Assembly: GCF_015355625.1 (NCBI RefSeq)
Contig: NZ_JACLAF010000010.1
Span: 124,001 to 188,000 of the forward strand
DNA: 64,000 nucleotides
From: Tamlana sp. I1
GTDB taxonomy: Bacteria > Bacteroidota > Bacteroidia > Flavobacteriales > Flavobacteriaceae
Direction of reading: 5' to 3'
Below, piece by piece: positions 1-7,891 of this stretch. Position 1 is the stretch's first letter. Every line of letters starts with the position of its first letter. The position numbers and the translations under genes were made by a program. The notes beneath the pieces are model-generated. The model saw only the letters and a program-made list of their open reading frames with translations, ran no database searches and had not been told where the DNA came from.

Positions 1-497
1 CCGCGTTTATGTAACGAATCGCCCGACGAGTCTAAGGAAATCGTACAACGGTTTCTATCAATATGCACGTTTATTTTTAAGTCTGGGAATTTTAAATCGA
101 CATTCGGACGCTGTCCATCGGTGTCTCTAAATTTGTCTACAATGGCATCTTTGGTTTTTTGAGCAATGTATAAGGAATGTGAAAACAAATCGGAATGAAT
201 CGTAGCATCAACCGCTAAAGTACCTGTGGGTTTAAGGTATTTCGACCAATCCATTGCATAGATTTTATCGTATAAATCCTTTTCATTTTTAACGTTAAAA
301 GCATGAATGGGTTTTAAAATTTTAACTGCGGTACGCAAAGCTAAATTGGCTTTATACATAAAACCTTTATCGCCTGAAAAAGACACGTTTCGCACGCCTT
401 TTTTCACATATTGTGCACCCAATTGCGTTAATTCTCTTTCTAATAAATCTTCAAAGCCAAATAATGTTTTGGCAACCATATTGAAATTTTCTCCCAT
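1..497 (-). CDS. THUMP-domain class I SAM-dependent RNA methyltransferase (N-terminal part, runs off left edge)
   Basis: The reverse strand reads an open frame from an ATG at 495-497 to the window edge, giving about 165 residues that start MGENFNMVAKTLFGFEDLLE. This opening and the following THUMP-like segment (residues about 60-150, with LALRTAVKIL and YAMDWSKYL) match the flavobacterial RlmL/YcbY-like enzymes, which methylate guanine in 23S rRNA. The catalytic Rossmann domain lies outside the window, so activity cannot be judged. A second ATG at 477-479 is possible, but the longer start keeps the usual family N-terminus. A -7 promoter element lies about 40 bp upstream. The family assignment is good; the exact rRNA target is inference. 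Confidence 0.85.
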   Translation of the reverse strand, partial: MGENFNMVAKTLFGFEDLLERELTQLGAQYVKKGVRNVSFSGDKGFMYKANLALRTAVKILKPIHAFNVKNEKDLYDKIYAMDWSKYLKPTGTLAVDATIHSDLFSHSLYIAQKTKDAIVDKFRDTDGQRPNVDLKFPDLKINVHIDRNRCTISLDSSGDSLHKR

Positions 498-534
498 TTT
501 TTAAGTCTGTTGGCTTTTTACGCCTAATAGATTG

Positions 535-542
535 CAAAAATA
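535..542 (-). promoter_or_regulatory. Bacteroidota -7 promoter element for the THUMP methyltransferase
   Basis: On the minus strand the sequence is TATTTTTG, a full match to the Bacteroidota -7 consensus TAnnTTTG. It would give a leader of about 30 nt to the ATG at 497. I see no clear TTG at -33, so this is a partial promoter call. Confidence 0.4.
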
Positions 543-719
543 ATGTAATTTTGTGGCAAACGTAAAGTTTATTGATAATTCGGGTTAAGGACTAAAAATG
601 ACGTCTTTTATTTATGGCATTCGCCCCTAAATAATTTGAAAGTTTCAGCATCCTTTTTTAATAAGGAAACACAAAAACTTAGTCCGCAAAAGTTCTCGAG
701 CTAACCCAAAAACAAAAAG

Positions 720-740
720 AGATTCCTGTTTACACAGGAT
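720..740. repeat. Short palindromic repeat, copy A (shared with 26748-26769)
   Basis: The 20-mer AGATTCCTGTTTACACAGGA occurs here at 720-739 and again at 26748-26767. It is a small inverted repeat, TCCTGT and ACAGGA around TTAC. Here it sits directly against the ATG at 741, so it would be part of the 5' leader of the downstream methyltransferase. Confidence 0.6.
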
Positions 741-1478
741 ATGTTTATGACAAACGATACAGCAAATTGGTTCACCTCTTGGTTTGACACGCCATTTTAC
801 CACATTTTATACAAAGACAGAGACGATAGCGAGGCCCATGCCTTTATGGACACCCTGACCGACTATTTAAACCTTCCAGAACACGGAAAAATTTTAGATT
901 TAGCCTGCGGAAAAGGGCGCCATGCCCGTTATCTTAATAAAATTGGCTACGATGTTACAGGCGTAGATTTAAGCGCTAACAGCATTAAATTCGCCAAACA
1001 ATTTGAAAACCACCGCTTGCATTTCGCAGAACATGATATGTGCAAACCGTACCACAAGCAGTTTGACGCCGTTTTTAATCTGTTTACTAGTTTTGGTTAT
1101 TTTGAAAATGATGCCGATAATTTAGAAACCATAAAAGCGATTAAATCCGATTTAAACGAGTTTGGTTTTGGGGTTATCGATTTTATGAACAGTGAGTTTG
1201 TTATAGATAATTTAATTCCTGAAGAAACCAAAACCGTTGATGGCATTGATTTTTATCTAAAACGTTTTGTTGAAAATGGATATATTATAAAAGATATTAC
1301 CTTTACAGTCGATGAAAAAGTTTACAATTTTCAAGAACGTGTTCGTGCCTTTACTTTAGCCGATTTTGAAGCGCTTTTTGAAGCAGCCGACGTGTTTTTA
1401 TTGGATGTTTTTGGCGACTATAAATTGAATAAATTTAATGCTAAAACATCAGAACGATTAGTCATGATTTTTAAATAA
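741..1478 (+). CDS. Class I SAM-dependent methyltransferase
   Basis: This 245-residue protein has the SAM-binding motif I (ILDLACGKGRHARYL, residues 51-65) followed by an acidic end of strand 2 (GVDLS, 74-78), so it is a Rossmann-fold methyltransferase of the Methyltransf_25/UbiE-like type. Nothing in the sequence fixes the substrate. Two in-frame ATGs lie close together (741 and 747); the second gives MTNDTANW and is equally plausible. The gene is followed 47 nt later by a ZIP transporter on the same strand, but there is no obvious functional link. The methyltransferase class is safe; a specific function is not. Confidence 0.88.
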   Translation: MFMTNDTANWFTSWFDTPFYHILYKDRDDSEAHAFMDTLTDYLNLPEHGKILDLACGKGRHARYLNKIGYDVTGVDLSANSIKFAKQFENHRLHFAEHDMCKPYHKQFDAVFNLFTSFGYFENDADNLETIKAIKSDLNEFGFGVIDFMNSEFVIDNLIPEETKTVDGIDFYLKRFVENGYIIKDITFTVDEKVYNFQERVRAFTLADFEALFEAADVFLLDVFGDYKLNKFNAKTSERLVMIFK

Positions 1479-1525
1479 GTGGATGTTCCACATTTAATTT
1501 TACGCACGCTTACGTGTTTTATTGA

Positions 1526-2200
1526 ATGAATAAATTTTTATTTCCCATACTGGCAGTTATTTTAGGCTTTATTATAGCCTTACTTAGTAAAAAACAAAAA
1601 TCCTGGAACACCAAACTCCTACTCTCTTTTAGTGGTGCTTTTTTATTAGCCCTAACTCTTTTCGAGTTGTTACCAGAAGTTTATCATCATTTGGACACCA
1701 AACTTGCTGGCTTATTAATTATGGGCGGTATTTTGCTTCAAATTACCTTAGAGTTATTCTCGAAAGGAGCCGAACACGGGCATGTTCATATTCATAAAGG
1801 AAATTCAACATTTCCATGGACACTTTTTGTTAGTTTATGTATTCATAGTTTATTAGAAGGGTTTTCAATACACGACCACAACGATATGGTTTACGGCGTT
1901 TTAGTGCATAAAATCCCGATCGCAACTGTAATTACTTTGTTTTTAATGCAATCAAATTACAGCAAAACTCAAATTGGTGCTTTTCTACTCATTTTTGCAT
2001 TAATGACACCCCTAGGTACTTATATTTCACATAACTCAAGCTTTATTGGCGAATACGCCGATATGATGAATGCCATTGTAATTGGTATATTTTTCCACAT
2101 TTCAACAACCATTTTATTTGAAAGTGGCGACGGACACAAATTTAATTTATCAAAGTTTATAGCCATTATTTTAGGCGTTGGCATTGCTTATATGATTTAA
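1526..2200 (+). CDS. ZIP-family divalent metal transporter
   Basis: This 224-residue integral membrane protein should move Zn2+ or another divalent cation into the cytoplasm. It has the ZIP layout: hydrophobic segments near residues 4-20, 34-50, 60-78, 98-113, 124-140, 150-165 and 180-222, and a His-rich cytoplasmic loop (HGHVHIH, 84-90). The metal-site helices carry HSLLEG (107-112) and HKIP (128-131), which supply the usual His and Glu ligands. Metal specificity cannot be read from the sequence. A DUF4268 gene follows 30 nt downstream on the same strand and may be co-transcribed. Confidence 0.9.
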   Translation: MNKFLFPILAVILGFIIALLSKKQKSWNTKLLLSFSGAFLLALTLFELLPEVYHHLDTKLAGLLIMGGILLQITLELFSKGAEHGHVHIHKGNSTFPWTLFVSLCIHSLLEGFSIHDHNDMVYGVLVHKIPIATVITLFLMQSNYSKTQIGAFLLIFALMTPLGTYISHNSSFIGEYADMMNAIVIGIFFHISTTILFESGDGHKFNLSKFIAIILGVGIAYMI

Positions 2201-2230
2201 GTAAAACCATTTGAAACCCAATAAAAAAAC

Positions 2231-2659
2231 ATGTTCTCTAAAGAAGAATCTCGATTATTAAAACAAGAATTTTGGACCAGTTTCGGTAAATCGTTTCCAC
2301 GGAAATGGATTTTATACAACACGAAATTAAAAGGTTTTAATTTTAAGTTTCACTTTGATAATAAAACAGCTTCAGTGATTTTAGATTTAGAAGACGATCT
2401 AGAACATCGCATTAAATATTGGGAAAAATTATTGGCTTTAAAATCTATTCTTTTAGATGAATACCTTCCCGATGCTATTTTTGAAGAAGAATATATTTTA
2501 GAAAGTTATAAGGAAATCTCTAGAGTTTATGTGCCTTTAGAACAAAAAGTATCCATTCATAACAAAGCGACTTGGCAAGATGTAATGGTGTTTTTTAATG
2601 AAAAAATGAGCTTATTTGAAGCCTTTTTTGAAGAATATAAAGATATTATTGAAGGGTAA
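2231..2659 (+). CDS. DUF4268 domain protein
   Basis: This 142-residue soluble protein matches the DUF4268 family from start (FSKEESRLLKQEFWTSFG) to end. It has no signal peptide or membrane segment. Aromatic and acidic residues are frequent and the C-terminal half is predicted helical (NEKMSLFEAFFEEYKDII). The family occurs both alone and fused to restriction-type nuclease domains; the short stand-alone form seen here is common in flavobacteria and has no established function. It follows the ZIP gene with a 30-nt gap. Confidence 0.8.
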   Translation: MFSKEESRLLKQEFWTSFGKSFPRKWILYNTKLKGFNFKFHFDNKTASVILDLEDDLEHRIKYWEKLLALKSILLDEYLPDAIFEEEYILESYKEISRVYVPLEQKVSIHNKATWQDVMVFFNEKMSLFEAFFEEYKDIIEG

Positions 2660-2777
2660 TTGGGGTGATTTGTTTATTTGTTTAAACGTGTAATTGTTTA
2701 ATTAGTAACTCTTAAAATATCACAAACCCAAAATTGAAAACATTCGGTTAAACTCTTACATGAATTAACCATCTTTC

Positions 2778-2808
2778 AACCAAAAACCAGCAACCAAAAA
2801 CCAAAAAC
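2778..2808. repeat. 31-bp direct repeat, left copy flanking the ParDE module
   Basis: A 31-bp A/C-rich sequence (begins AACCAAAAACCAGCAACC) is identical to 3439-3469. The two copies bracket the ParD/ParE pair at 2881-3400 in the same orientation, so recombination between them would remove exactly that module. Confidence 0.85.
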
Positions 2809-2855
2809 TGAATACTTTTCTTTGACACCAACTTTAAAATGATGCGTAATTGGTG

Positions 2856-2863
2856 TATATTTG
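2856..2863 (+). promoter_or_regulatory. -7 promoter element of the parDE operon
   Basis: TATATTTG is a full match to TAnnTTTG and lies 18 bp before the ATG at 2881. Transcription would start near 2868, downstream of the alternative ATG at 2839, which supports the shorter ParD start. Confidence 0.55.
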
Positions 2864-2880
2864 CATCAAATGTTAAGATT

Positions 2881-3120
2881 ATGTCCAGACAAAGTATATC
2901 ATTTACAGAGCCGAACGATGAGTGGTTAAAAGATCTTGTAGAGAAAAAAGAGTATTCTAGTAAAAGCGAAATAGTAAACGATTTAATTAGACAGGCCAGA
3001 AAACAACAAATCCAAATTGATTGGGTTCGAGCCAAACTTGACAAAGCTGAAAAAAGCGGATTTACAAGTGACAATAAAAATGAAATTTTAGCCCAATCAA
3101 AGTCTTTATTGAATGGCTAA
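2881..3120 (+). CDS. ParD-family type II antitoxin (ribbon-helix-helix)
   Basis: This 79-residue protein should bind and neutralise the ParE toxin encoded next to it and repress its own operon. The N-terminal 45 residues (SISFTEPNDEWLKDLV, then YSSKSEIVNDLIRQARK) are a ribbon-helix-helix DNA-binding domain of the ParD/CopG type; the C-terminal part is the toxin-binding tail. I chose the ATG at 2881 because the -7 promoter box lies inside the longer open frame that begins at 2839, and because MSRQSISF is the expected family start. The stop overlaps the toxin start by 8 nt, so translation is coupled. Confidence 0.88.
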   Translation: MSRQSISFTEPNDEWLKDLVEKKEYSSKSEIVNDLIRQARKQQIQIDWVRAKLDKAEKSGFTSDNKNEILAQSKSLLNG

Positions 3121-3400
3121 ATACAGATTAAGCAATGAAGCTAAAAATGATTTAATAAGAATTCACCACTACGGCGTTAAAAAATTCGGATTAACTCAGG
3201 CTGAAAAATATTTTGAATCATTTTTTGAATATTTTGATATTATTTCCCAAAGGCCCTATTCTTTTGAATCGGTTGAATATATAAAAACGGGTTACAGACG
3301 TTGTGTATGTGGTTCAGACAGTATTTATTTTAAAATTAATGGGGACACTATAGATATAATGGCAATTGTAGGGAGCCAAGACTTAAATGAAATCCTGTAA
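3113..3400 (+). CDS. ParE/RelE-family type II toxin
   Basis: This 95-residue protein has the ParE/RelE fold signature: YRLSNEAKNDLIRIHHYG at the N-terminus, a helical hairpin, and a C-terminal strand with GYRRCVCGSDSIYFKI. ParE toxins of this class act on DNA gyrase, while RelE relatives cleave mRNA on the ribosome; the pairing with ParD favours ParE. It overlaps the antitoxin gene by 8 nt. The module is surrounded by 31-bp direct repeats, a sign that it may be a recent or removable insertion. Confidence 0.87.
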   Translation: MAKYRLSNEAKNDLIRIHHYGVKKFGLTQAEKYFESFFEYFDIISQRPYSFESVEYIKTGYRRCVCGSDSIYFKINGDTIDIMAIVGSQDLNEIL

Positions 3401-3438
3401 TAAAATTTTAGGTTTGCTCACAAAAAACTTATGTTTTT

Positions 3439-3469
3439 AACCAAAAACCAGCAACCAAAAACCAAAAAC
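3439..3469. repeat. 31-bp direct repeat, right copy flanking the ParDE module
   Basis: Identical over 31 bp to 2778-2808. It lies in an A/C-rich spacer (repeated CCAAAAAC units) between the toxin gene and the convergent GNAT gene. Confidence 0.85.
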
Positions 3470-3478
3470 CATTAACCA

Positions 3479-3976
3479 CTAACCAACCACCACCCTAACC
3501 ATCTCAAAATCATCCATAATAAAACCCTTTCCGATATCGGCAACTAAAGCGCCGTTGTTTTTAAAACCTAACTTTTCATAGGCATTTATGGCGCTGGTAT
3601 TATTTATATTCACGGTTAATCGTATTTTATTAAGCTGAAATTCATTAGCTTTTTCTTCAACAAATACAATGGCTTTTTTGCCTATTTTTTTTCCTCGAAA
3701 ATCGCTTAAAACATATATTTTACTTAAAAACAAGGCATTTTCTTCTGGTTTTATGGCCAGATAACCAATGGCTGTTTCTTCATAAAAAATTATAAAATAG
3801 TCAAAACCATCAGCTATTTGATTTTCAACAGCATTGGCCGATTGAAATTTTTCAAGCATATAATCAACTTGGGGTTTTCCAACGATAGGAATATAGTGTT
3901 CACGCCAAATAACAGCTGCTAAACGTTCTATTTCTAAATAATCTGAAACTGTATCTGCAAGCTTAAATTCAACCAT
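3479..3976 (-). CDS. GNAT-family N-acetyltransferase
   Basis: This 165-residue protein is a Gcn5-related acetyltransferase that uses acetyl-CoA. The acetyl-CoA pyrophosphate-binding loop is clear (RGKKIGKKA, residues 94-102), preceded by the strand LFLSKIYVLSDF and followed by the helix and the NTSAINAYEKLGF segment typical of the C-terminal half of the fold. The acceptor substrate is unknown. The gene starts 13 nt after the TrhA stop on the same strand and is the last gene of a GNAT/TrhA/DUF4294 operon read right to left. Confidence 0.9.
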   Translation of the reverse strand: MVEFKLADTVSDYLEIERLAAVIWREHYIPIVGKPQVDYMLEKFQSANAVENQIADGFDYFIIFYEETAIGYLAIKPEENALFLSKIYVLSDFRGKKIGKKAIVFVEEKANEFQLNKIRLTVNINNTSAINAYEKLGFKNNGALVADIGKGFIMDDFEMVRVVVG

Positions 3977-3989
3977 TTAAAATGAAGCT

Positions 3990-4616
3990 TTAAATAACAT
4001 AGTAGAAAATCATTAAAAAATGACATATAGCACCAGCTAAGACAAACAAATGCCAAATAAGGTGGTGGTATGGTATTTTTTGAACGGCATAAAAAATAAT
4101 ACCAAACATATAACACAAACCTCCTGCGCATAACAGCCAAATACCATCGCTACCTATGCTTTGCGATAAATTTGAAATATCAAAAATAATAAGCCAGCCC
4201 ATAACCACATATAATAAGGTAGAAATGACTTCAAATCGGCCTGTAAAAAACAATTTTAATATCATACCCACAAAGGCAATACCCCAAACGGTATAAAACA
4301 GTGGCCAACCTAAACTTTGGTGTAAGGCAATTAAAGTCACAGGCGTGTATGTGCCTGCAATTAAAAGGTAAATACAAATGTGATCTATAATTCTAAAAAA
4401 CTGTTTCCAGGGACCGTATTTAATGCTGTGGTAAAGTGTAGAAGCGCTAAATAAAATGATGATAGAAAGGCCGTAAACAATAACGCTAAAAAGACTCCAG
4501 TCGCTTTTTCCAGAATCGTGCTGTATTAATAACACTAAAGCTACAATACCAAATACAACGCCTAAAGCATGAGAAAAGGCGTTTAGTTTTTCTTCAAAAG
4601 GCGTTTGTTCAACCAT
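3990..4616 (-). CDS. trhA: PAQR-family membrane protein TrhA (haemolysin III family)
   Basis: This 208-residue protein has seven predicted membrane segments and the conserved N-terminal motif EEKLNAFSHALGVVFG, SASTLYHS near residue 57, and the C-terminal cluster HHLIWHLFVLAGAICHF. These His and Asp/Ser positions form the metal-binding site of the PAQR (adiponectin-receptor-like) superfamily. In bacteria TrhA is linked to membrane energy or lipid homeostasis; the name haemolysin III is historical. Its ATG directly follows the stop of the DUF4294 gene with no spacer, so the two are translationally linked. Confidence 0.92.
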   Translation of the reverse strand: MVEQTPFEEKLNAFSHALGVVFGIVALVLLIQHDSGKSDWSLFSVIVYGLSIIILFSASTLYHSIKYGPWKQFFRIIDHICIYLLIAGTYTPVTLIALHQSLGWPLFYTVWGIAFVGMILKLFFTGRFEVISTLLYVVMGWLIIFDISNLSQSIGSDGIWLLCAGGLCYMFGIIFYAVQKIPYHHLIWHLFVLAGAICHFLMIFYYVI

Positions 4617-5294
4617 TTATTCTGGCGTTTTTTGGTGCACCCATTTATTGGTTAAGTCGTAGTAATTAAATTCTACTGCAGATTTTTGCGGAACTAATAA
4701 TCCGTTTTGAAAACTGCGTTGTAAAATATCTTCAATTAAATAATCTTCCTTAACATTTACAGGATCAAACTTTCGTTTTAAAGAAATGCTAAACATACTT
4801 GCCGTAGTGTTGTACCAAAAAGCACGCCAGCCGCTACGCAATTCTTTAACCAAATCGAAGGCTGTTGTTCCTGTTTGTCGGTCTATTAATTTAACTAAAA
4901 TTTGCCCTTCGGTGCGTGTTAGCTTTTTTAACTCATCGGAAAACTCGCCTTCGATATACTTTTGAATATGTTTTGTGTAACGCTTTTTTTGTCGGTTTCT
5001 CTTCAGTGTTTTTAAATGAACGTTCATAGAATCTAAACGTTCTGCCGCCATTTTAGCATACGGATATACCTTTAAAGTTTTTCGTCTTAAAATTAAGTAA
5101 CGAATACGTTCTTCGCGATTGTCAAATTTTAGTTTTCCCAAAAGCACCACTTCATCTAAATTAATAGATTGTCTTGGCACAGAATCTCCTTCAATAATAA
5201 GATATTCAATGGCTGTGGTATCCTGTTCTGTTTCTTTAGTTTGAGAGAATACTAAAACTGGAAATAAAACCAATATATATTTTAAAAAATTCAT
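4617..5294 (-). CDS. DUF4294 domain protein, secreted
   Basis: This 225-residue protein begins with a signal peptide (MNFLKYILVLFPVLVFSQ, cleavage after about residue 18). The mature part has the DUF4294 core (VYPYAKMAAERLDSMNVHL) and a basic C-terminal half including LIDRQTGTTAFDLVKELRSG. The family is confined mostly to Bacteroidota and has no assigned function; export to the periplasm or outer membrane is likely. It is the first gene of a tightly packed operon with trhA and the GNAT gene, which suggests an envelope role but does not define one. Confidence 0.88.
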   Translation of the reverse strand: MNFLKYILVLFPVLVFSQTKETEQDTTAIEYLIIEGDSVPRQSINLDEVVLLGKLKFDNREERIRYLILRRKTLKVYPYAKMAAERLDSMNVHLKTLKRNRQKKRYTKHIQKYIEGEFSDELKKLTRTEGQILVKLIDRQTGTTAFDLVKELRSGWRAFWYNTTASMFSISLKRKFDPVNVKEDYLIEDILQRSFQNGLLVPQKSAVEFNYYDLTNKWVHQKTPE

Positions 5295-5473
5295 TTATTA
5301 TTTATGGGACAATTTTACTTTTCAAAGTTAAAGAATTTCTTCGCACCTCAAACGTCCACTTTACAGTATCTCACTTTATTTTAAGCTATTTTAACAAAAA
5401 TCACAGCCACAATATGTTATTTATTCATTTAGATTTCTATTAATATTATTACTTTAGTGCAAAACTTTTTTAA

Positions 5474-6562
5474 ATGGCAAACAAGAGCATTCTAAACAAA
5501 AAGTCGATGGACTTTTTAAAAAAATATTTGAATAATGCAGCCCCTACTGGCTATGAGTGGAACGGACAAAAACTATGGATGGATTACTTAAAACCATACG
5601 TAGACACTTTTATTACAGACACTTACGGAACTGCAGTTGGTGTTATAAATCCAGATGCAAAATACAAAGTAGTTATTGAAGGACATGCCGATGAAATATC
5701 ATGGTATGTTAATTATATTTCGGATAACGGATTAATTTACGTGATAAGAAATGGCGGAAGCGACCACCAAATTGCGCCTAGTAAAATTGTAAATATTCAC
5801 ACCAAAAACGGTTATGTAAAAGGTGTTTTTGGCTGGCCAGCAATTCACACTAGAGATAAATCGAACGAGCAGGCTCCAAAACCAGATAATATTACTATTG
5901 ATGTTGGCGCAAAAGACAAAGAAGAAGTTGAAAAATTAGGCGTTCACGTAGGATGTGTAATTACTTATCCAGATGAATTCCATATACTAAACGGCGATAA
6001 GTTTGTTTGTCGTGCCTTAGATAATCGTATGGGCGGTTTTATGATTGCCGAAGTAGCTCGTTTATTAAAGGAGAACAAAAAAACATTACCATTCGGACTC
6101 TACATTACTAATTCTGTACAAGAAGAAATTGGTTTACGTGGTGCCGAAATGATTACCCAAACTATAAAACCTAACGCAGCTATTGTTACCGATGTAACTC
6201 ACGATACGAGCACGCCAATGATTGAAATGAAAACACAAGGCGATTTACAAATTGGTAAAGGTCCTGTGGTAGCTTACGCCCCTGCTGTGCAACAAAAATT
6301 GCGTGATTTAATTACCGATACTGCCGAGACTAAGAAAATACCTTTCCAACGCTCTGCCCTATCTAGAGCTACTGGAACAGATACCGATGCTTTTGCTTAT
6401 AGCAATGGTGGCGTTGCTTCAGCATTAATTTCGTTACCACTTCGTTACATGCATACCACTGTTGAAATGGTACACAGAGACGATGTTGAAAACGTTATTA
6501 AATTAATTTACGAAACCTTACTAAATATTAAAGGTGGCGAAACCTTTAGTTATTTTGAATAA
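5474..6562 (+). CDS. M42-family metallo-aminopeptidase
   Basis: This 362-residue enzyme is a cytoplasmic dinuclear metal aminopeptidase of the M42 family (FrvX/PepA/TET type), which trims peptides from the N-terminus and usually forms dodecamers. The metal ligands expected for the family are visible: H71 in EGHADE, D183 in ALDNRMGG, the EE pair at 217-218 (QEEIGLRG, catalytic base and ligand), D240 in VTDVTHDT and H327 in RYMHTTVEMVH. The inserted PDZ-like domain corresponds to residues about 85-170. The gene stands alone and ends in a clear terminator. Confidence 0.93.
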   Translation: MANKSILNKKSMDFLKKYLNNAAPTGYEWNGQKLWMDYLKPYVDTFITDTYGTAVGVINPDAKYKVVIEGHADEISWYVNYISDNGLIYVIRNGGSDHQIAPSKIVNIHTKNGYVKGVFGWPAIHTRDKSNEQAPKPDNITIDVGAKDKEEVEKLGVHVGCVITYPDEFHILNGDKFVCRALDNRMGGFMIAEVARLLKENKKTLPFGLYITNSVQEEIGLRGAEMITQTIKPNAAIVTDVTHDTSTPMIEMKTQGDLQIGKGPVVAYAPAVQQKLRDLITDTAETKKIPFQRSALSRATGTDTDAFAYSNGGVASALISLPLRYMHTTVEMVHRDDVENVIKLIYETLLNIKGGETFSYFE

Positions 6563-6579
6563 TAAATAACTTTAATTTT

Positions 6580-6633
6580 AAACGTCATAACACGATTTTG
6601 AAAACCTTAAAATTCTTGTTATGGCGTTTTTTT
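6580..6633 (+). terminator. Rho-independent terminator of the M42 peptidase gene
   Basis: The arms AACGTCATAACA and TGTTATGGCGTT (one G-T pair) enclose a loop of about 22 nt and are followed by a run of T. It lies 18 nt after the stop codon. Confidence 0.8.
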
Positions 6634-6643
6634 ATTTGAAATT

Positions 6644-7201
6644 ATGGACGAATTAATCGACATAGCCGATAAAAATGGAAACCTTCTAGGCGTTTCCGAA
6701 CTCAAATCGGTAATCCACCAAAAAGGCTTGTACCACCATACTGCGCACATTTGGTTTTATACTGAAAATGGCGAGGTTTTACTATCGCAGCGTTCGGCAA
6801 AAAAAGCCATTTGTCCACTTATGTGGGATGTGTCTGTTGCAGGACATATTGATGCAGGCGAAACCGTAAAACAAGGTGCCATTAGAGAAACTTTTGAAGA
6901 AATTAAGGTTTCTATTTCTGAAAATGAGCTCATTGAAATAGGTGTTTTTGAATGTTTTCAAACCTATGAAAATGGCATTACTGATAACGAGTTTCACAAT
7001 ACATTTATTTCAAAATTAAACGTACCATTTTCAAATTTAATTCCTCAGGAAGAAGAAGTTGATGCTTTAAAGTTAGTCCCTTTAAAAGAATTTGATGCGC
7101 TTATTGAAAACATAAATGATGCCAATAATCATTTTGTGGCTTCAAATAAAGCGTATTACGAATTGGTTTCAAAAGCCATAAGAAATCAACTTTCAGTTTA
7201 A
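6644..7201 (+). CDS. Nudix hydrolase, isopentenyl-diphosphate-isomerase-like subgroup
   Basis: This 185-residue protein carries a Nudix box at residues 67-89 (GHIDAGETVKQGAIRETFEE), with the required Gly, REx2EE and acidic residues that bind Mg2+. The N-terminal part (LIDIADKNGNLLG, then HHTAHIWFYTENGEVLLSQR) matches the subgroup often labelled isopentenyl-diphosphate isomerase-like, which includes hydrolases of unknown diphosphate substrates. Without the isomerase Cys and Glu in context I would not call it Idi. It follows the M42 terminator closely and its stop is 10 nt from the convergent YceI gene. Confidence 0.87.
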   Translation: MDELIDIADKNGNLLGVSELKSVIHQKGLYHHTAHIWFYTENGEVLLSQRSAKKAICPLMWDVSVAGHIDAGETVKQGAIRETFEEIKVSISENELIEIGVFECFQTYENGITDNEFHNTFISKLNVPFSNLIPQEEEVDALKLVPLKEFDALIENINDANNHFVASNKAYYELVSKAIRNQLSV

Positions 7202-7211
7202 GAGATTTCAT

Positions 7212-7793
7212 TTAAACTTCTTCTAAAAACAATTTAAAAGCAATTTCAACATGGTTATCAATCTTAACCAAACCAAATAGTTTAGATGGAGTTTCAATAT
7301 TAAAATCGTCTAAAAGTAAGTTTAAGTTCCCAATAACTTCAAGTTTTTCTGTTTTATTAAAAACAATGGGAACCTTATAAGTATTGGTTACCCCAGCCAT
7401 GGTAATATCTACAACAACCTGAACATTATTTTGCTTTTTATAATTTTCAATTTCTTTTAAAATTAATCGTATATGCGGATGCTTCTTAGTTTTTATAATG
7501 TCTTTAAAATCTCTATTAATTCCTTTTCCGCCACAATCAAAATTTATATTATTTAAAACTAAAGCAGAATTTGTAAACTTTATTTTATGGCCTTCAATAT
7601 GATAATAAACAGGAATAGGCGATTTAAATTCAATAAAATTATAATCACATTCAAAACCTTTTACATTACTGGTTCCAACAACAGATAAGGTGCTTTCTGG
7701 CGCAACTTTAAAAGCTGTACTTTCTACGTTAGTATCTCTAGTTGTAAAACCAAATACGGTACACATTAAAACTAAAAATAATACCTTTTTCAT
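7212..7793 (-). CDS. YceI-family periplasmic protein
   Basis: This 193-residue protein has a short signal peptide (MKKVLFLVLMCTVFGF) and a YceI-like lipocalin domain that in relatives binds polyisoprenoid lipids. STLSVVGTSNVKGF near residue 35 aligns with SSLKIYGTSNLHDW in the YceI protein at 9227-9811, so the two are paralogues with similar openings. It lies downstream of the outer membrane barrel gene on the same strand, but a strong hairpin with a T-run separates them, so its expression may be lower or separate. It contains two Cys (C49 and C87 approximately) in the mature domain, unlike the other copy. The ligand is not determinable. Confidence 0.85.
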   Translation of the reverse strand: MKKVLFLVLMCTVFGFTTRDTNVESTAFKVAPESTLSVVGTSNVKGFECDYNFIEFKSPIPVYYHIEGHKIKFTNSALVLNNINFDCGGKGINRDFKDIIKTKKHPHIRLILKEIENYKKQNNVQVVVDITMAGVTNTYKVPIVFNKTEKLEVIGNLNLLLDDFNIETPSKLFGLVKIDNHVEIAFKLFLEEV

Positions 7794-7820
7794 GACTATA
7801 ATATTTACTTTTCAAGTTTA

Positions 7821-7874
7821 AAAAAAGTCTCAAAGCATAAGAATGAATTTAAATTCCTAGACTTTGAGACTTTT
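7821..7874 (-). terminator. Terminator between the barrel gene and the distal YceI gene
   Basis: On the minus strand the arms AAAAGTCTCAAAG and CTTTGAGACTTTT are a perfect 13-bp inverted repeat with a 26-nt loop and a following T-run. It could end or attenuate transcription from 9811-7892 before the second YceI gene. Confidence 0.75.
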
Positions 7875-7891
7875 ATATATTTATTTGATTC

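Noticed and set aside
307-504. Plus-strand open frame of about 65 codons at the left edge
   Set aside because: It is antisense to the THUMP methyltransferase frame, whose protein is recognisable.
2839-2880. Extended ParD start at 2839
   Set aside because: The -7 promoter box lies inside the extension and the added residues have no family resemblance.
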